This document shows, piece after piece, positions 6,459 through 8,706 of a stretch of DNA of 8,706 nt; position 1 is the first letter of the stretch, and each line of letters begins with the position of its first letter. The translations under genes and the position numbers were made by a program. This DNA is from Arenicella sp. GTDB lineage: Bacteria > Pseudomonadota > Gammaproteobacteria > Arenicellales > Arenicellaceae. Where the stretch lies: assembly GCA_016763815.1 (NCBI GenBank), contig JAESTB010000599.1:1-8706 (forward strand). The letters are read 5' to 3'. The notes beneath the pieces were generated by a model. That model was not told where the DNA came from and made no database searches. It worked only from the letters and a program-made list of their open reading frames with translations.

Positions 6459-7022
6459 ATGAATCAGAGTACAAAAACAAATAGTACAAAAAAAGAGAGT
6501 ACAGAAAACGACAATTCGCAGGCCAACGCCAGAACAATAAGCTCAATATTAACCGCGCCAGAGTTGGCCGAAATAGATCATGAAATTTCGCACGCACCAA
6601 CCCGTTCAGCGGTCGCAATTGACGCATTGAAAATTGTTCAAAAACATCATGGCTGGGTGTCAGATGAAAGTTTATCAGGCCTAGCCGACTACTTAGATAT
6701 GTCGACCGCTGAGCTCGACGGCATAGCCACTTTCTACAGCTTGATTTACCGAAAACCGGTAGGCGAAAAAGTAATTTCCTTGTGTAATAGCGTCACCTGC
6801 TGGATCAAGGGGTATGCACAACTCGAAAAGCACATTAGTCGTCAATTAGGGGTCGGTTTGGGTGAAACCACGACAGACAATCGCTACACATTTCTTCCGG
6901 CACCTTGCCTAGGCGCCTGTGACAGAGCGCCGGTAATGATGGTTGGCGAAGAAACTCACCTAGATCTTACACCTGAGAAGATAAACCAAATACTTGAGAT
7001 TAAAGGAGGCCAGCAGGGATGA
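6459..7022 (+). CDS. nuoE: NADH-quinone oxidoreductase subunit E (NuoE)
   Basis: NuoE is the 24-kDa subunit with the 2Fe-2S cluster N1a, paired with NuoF at the tip of the peripheral arm. After an N-terminal helical domain (IDALKIVQKHHGWV near 50-64, GIATFYS near 88-94) come the thioredoxin-fold ligands: C109 and C114 (CNSVTC) and C150 and C154 (CLGAC). This is the C-x4-C ... C-x3-C pattern of the family. At 187 residues it is about 20 longer than E. coli NuoE (166), owing to an Asn/Ser/Thr/Lys-rich N-terminus (1-25) that looks disordered. The ribosome binding site before ATG 6459 is weak (AGAG), so a later start cannot be fully excluded. It begins nine bases after nuoCD and its TGA overlaps the nuoF ATG (ATGA). 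Confidence 0.95.
   Translation: MNQSTKTNSTKKESTENDNSQANARTISSILTAPELAEIDHEISHAPTRSAVAIDALKIVQKHHGWVSDESLSGLADYLDMSTAELDGIATFYSLIYRKPVGEKVISLCNSVTCWIKGYAQLEKHISRQLGVGLGETTTDNRYTFLPAPCLGACDRAPVMMVGEETHLDLTPEKINQILEIKGGQQG
7003..7009 (+). promoter_or_regulatory. nuoF ribosome binding site AAGGAGG
   Basis: A near-complete Shine-Dalgarno inside the 3' end of nuoE, nine bases before the nuoF ATG that overlaps the nuoE stop. Confidence 0.7.
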
Positions 7023-8224
7023 TTTCCAAGTTACCACTGACTCAGAATATCAACGCCGCGCGTGACCCAGTTAACCTCGAGGCCTATGAAGCAAACCATG
7101 GTTACCAAGCCGCCCGCAAAGCCGTTCTAGAAATGTCACCAGACGATTGTTTACAGGTGGTGAAAGATTCAGGTTTACGCGGCCGCGGAGGTGCGGGTTT
7201 CCCAACCGGCATGAAGTGGAGCTTTGTGCCTATGAACACGGACTCTCAAGGAAATAACGTTTCTGACGGCCACAAATATCTAATTTGCAATGCCGATGAA
7301 ATGGAGCCTGGCACCTTTAAAGATCGACTATTAATGGAGTGCGACCCTCACCAACTAATTGAAGGCATGATCTTATCGGCGTGGACAATTCAAGCGGATG
7401 TTGCCTACATATTTATCCGCCATGAGTATCATTTTGCATCAAAGTTACTACAAGACGCAATCGACGCTTGTTACGCAAAAGGCTATTTAGGCAAAGATAT
7501 TTTTGGCAGCGACTTTAATCTTGAACTGTATGTGCACAGTAGTGCTGGGCGATATATCTGTGGCGAAGAAACCGCGCTAATTTCATCACTTGAAGGCAAA
7601 CGGGCAAACCCACGCGCTAAGCCGCCGTTTCCTCAAATAAGTGGCTTGTGGGGCCGGCCTACCATTGTCAACAATGTCGAGACCTTGTGTAACATTACCC
7701 ATATTATTCGTAATGGCGCACAATGGTATAAAACCTTGGGCATAGGCCAAGACCACGGAACCAAACTGTTTGGCGTTAGCGGCCGAGTAAAAAACCCCGG
7801 TTGTTGGGAACTGCCAATGGGCACACCCATTAGAGAGTTAATCGAACAACACGCGGGCGGCATGCAAGACGGCTACAAATTGAGAGGCTTCTTGCCTGGT
7901 GGTGCCTCGACTGATTTCTTAGTTGAAGAGCATTTAGACTTGGCGATGGATTATGACGTAATCGGTAAAGCTGGTAGTCGCCTTGGCACCGGTACCATGA
8001 TTATCCTCGATGATAAAACCTGCCCGGTTGGCATGACTAAAAATTTAGTTGAATTTTTCGCGCAAGAGTCTTGCGGTTTTTGCACACCTTGTCGCGATGG
8101 GCTGCCGTGGTCAGCGCAGGTATTAGATGACATAGAATCTGGCAATGGCATTCCTGCCGATTTGAACACGCTGCAAAATCAAGTGCGCTTTATTGGCGCA
8201 ATCGGCAATACCATTGTGCTTTAG
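7019..8224 (+). CDS. nuoF: NADH-quinone oxidoreductase subunit F (NuoF), frameshifted near its C-terminus; full gene would end at 8358
   Basis: NuoF binds NADH and FMN and holds 4Fe-4S cluster N3, the entry point for electrons into complex I. The frame as read has 401 residues. It shows the glycine-rich nucleotide-binding loop GRGGAGFPTG at 55-64, CNADEMEPGTFKDRLLME starting at C90, YICGEE at 179-184, and three N3 ligands in ESCGFCTPCR (C352, C355, C358). The fourth ligand should come in the sequence T-I-C-A-L-A-P-G about residue 400. The DNA instead reads ACC ATT GTG CTT TAG: one T is missing from ATTTGT, the cysteine codon is lost and a TAG ends the frame. The -1 frame from 8215 continues with the expected family C-terminus to TAA at 8356-8358, giving about 446 residues (E. 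coli: 445). As written, the product lacks an essential ligand. A sequencing error is likely. Confidence 0.95.
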   Translation: MISKLPLTQNINAARDPVNLEAYEANHGYQAARKAVLEMSPDDCLQVVKDSGLRGRGGAGFPTGMKWSFVPMNTDSQGNNVSDGHKYLICNADEMEPGTFKDRLLMECDPHQLIEGMILSAWTIQADVAYIFIRHEYHFASKLLQDAIDACYAKGYLGKDIFGSDFNLELYVHSSAGRYICGEETALISSLEGKRANPRAKPPFPQISGLWGRPTIVNNVETLCNITHIIRNGAQWYKTLGIGQDHGTKLFGVSGRVKNPGCWELPMGTPIRELIEQHAGGMQDGYKLRGFLPGGASTDFLVEEHLDLAMDYDVIGKAGSRLGTGTMIILDDKTCPVGMTKNLVEFFAQESCGFCTPCRDGLPWSAQVLDDIESGNGIPADLNTLQNQVRFIGAIGNTIVL

Positions 8225-8358
8225 CACCTGGCGCAATGGAGCCTTTGGCCAGTGCCATGAAGTACTTTGCTGACGACTTTAAAGCGCACATTGACGGCAA
8301 GGCTTGCCCGTATAGCACAGAAAGTACGGCGGCCTTAGCTAGCTCGGGAGGTAACTAA
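8215..8358 (+). pseudogene. nuoF: Displaced C-terminal 47 codons of nuoF in the -1 frame
   Basis: Read from 8215, the sequence gives C-A-L-A-P-G-A-M-E-P-L and then KYFADDFKAHI and about 25 more residues before TAA. This matches the usual NuoF C-terminus and starts with the missing N3 cysteine. It has no start codon or ribosome binding site of its own. It ends one base before the nuoG ATG, the spacing expected for an intact nuoF. It is therefore the tail of nuoF separated by a single-base deletion, not an independent gene. Confidence 0.9.
8346..8351 (+). promoter_or_regulatory. nuoG ribosome binding site GGGAGG
   Basis: GGGAGG lies eight bases before ATG 8360, inside the displaced end of nuoF. 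It fixes the nuoG start. Confidence 0.65.
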
Positions 8359-8359
8359 T

Positions 8360-8706
8360 ATGCCAACTATTTACATTGATGATAAACCCTACGATGTTCC
8401 CGAGGGTGATAACGTATTAGAGGCATGCCTCAGCGCCGGAATTGATCTGCCCTACTTTTGCTGGCACCCAGAAATGGGCTCGATTGGCGCTTGTCGACAA
8501 TGTGCGCTGGTGCAATTTCGTGATGCTGACGATGAGCATGGCCGTGTGGTTATGGGCTGCATGACACCCGTCTCCGAGGGCTCACGATTTTCAATGGATG
8601 GTATCAAAGCCAGTGAGTTTCGCAAAAATGTTGTCGAATCGCTGATGCTCAATCACCCGCATGACTGCCCGGTATGTGCCGAAGGCGGCGAGTGTCATTT
8701 ACAAGA
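8360..8706 (+). CDS. nuoG: NADH-quinone oxidoreductase subunit G (NuoG), N-terminal part only
   Basis: NuoG is the large iron-sulfur subunit that relays electrons from N3 towards N2. The window holds 115 complete codons and two more bases. Residues 1 to about 78 form a ferredoxin-like 2Fe-2S domain with N1b ligands C34, C45, C48 and C67 (C-x10-C-x2-C-x18-C). Next is the His-Cys motif for a 4Fe-4S cluster: H99-x3-C103-x2-C106-x5-C112 in HPHDCPVCAEGGEC. The remaining clusters and the molybdopterin-like domain lie beyond the window. The start has a good Shine-Dalgarno and follows the true nuoF stop by one base, so expression is probably coupled to nuoF. Confidence 0.95.
   Translation, partial: MPTIYIDDKPYDVPEGDNVLEACLSAGIDLPYFCWHPEMGSIGACRQCALVQFRDADDEHGRVVMGCMTPVSEGSRFSMDGIKASEFRKNVVESLMLNHPHDCPVCAEGGECHLQ

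Noticed and set aside
8216..8230. Programmed frameshift at CTT TAG in nuoF, as in prfB
   Set aside because: A +1 shift gives a frame unrelated to NuoF, and a -1 shift there would still lack the essential cysteine. No slippery heptamer or stimulatory element is evident.

Overview
The window comes from a Gram-negative bacterium, most likely a marine-type gammaproteobacterium (inference). The right-hand 60% is the start of an Escherichia-type respiratory complex I operon in the order nuoA-nuoB-nuoCD-nuoE-nuoF-nuoG. NuoC and NuoD are fused, and the NuoD half has the E. coli-like string GYHHRGAEKM. The left-hand part encodes envelope or secreted proteins, one with the periplasmic domain of type II secretion protein GspC. 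I cannot name a genus.

Layout. Positions 1-2071 (minus strand, running off the left edge) encode the first 690 residues of a large exported multidomain protein. In order it has a signal peptide, a metallopeptidase-like domain with HETLH, several QxxxDGGWG repeats of an alpha/alpha-toroid type, and the start of a CARDB-like domain. Just upstream on the same strand (2155-2640) is a 161-residue membrane-anchored protein with a GspC homology-region-like domain and no PDZ domain. The two probably form one transcription unit. Positions 2641-3478 are an AT-rich, non-coding divergent intergenic region with several inverted repeats. The tpiA/secG/tRNA-Leu genes that precede nuoA in many gammaproteobacteria are not seen here.

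From 3479 rightwards all genes are on the plus strand and tightly packed: nuoA (TTG start), nuoB (TGATG overlap), nuoCD, nuoE, nuoF (ATGA overlap with nuoE) and the first 115 codons of nuoG (cut by the window end). NuoE, NuoF and NuoG form the NADH-oxidising module (FMN, N1a, N3, N1b and further clusters). NuoB and NuoCD form the connecting arm carrying cluster N2 and the quinone site. NuoA is the membrane subunit beside that site.

The most notable point in the operon is a one-base deletion in nuoF around 8213-8215. It replaces the codon for the fourth cysteine ligand of cluster N3 with an early TAG. The missing 47 C-terminal codons are intact in the -1 frame and end one base before nuoG starts. 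A sequencing or assembly error in a T run is the simplest explanation; a real mutation is the alternative. The most novel biology is in the minus-strand pair: an unusual protease-like/toroid/CARDB exoprotein next to a miniature GspC-like protein.
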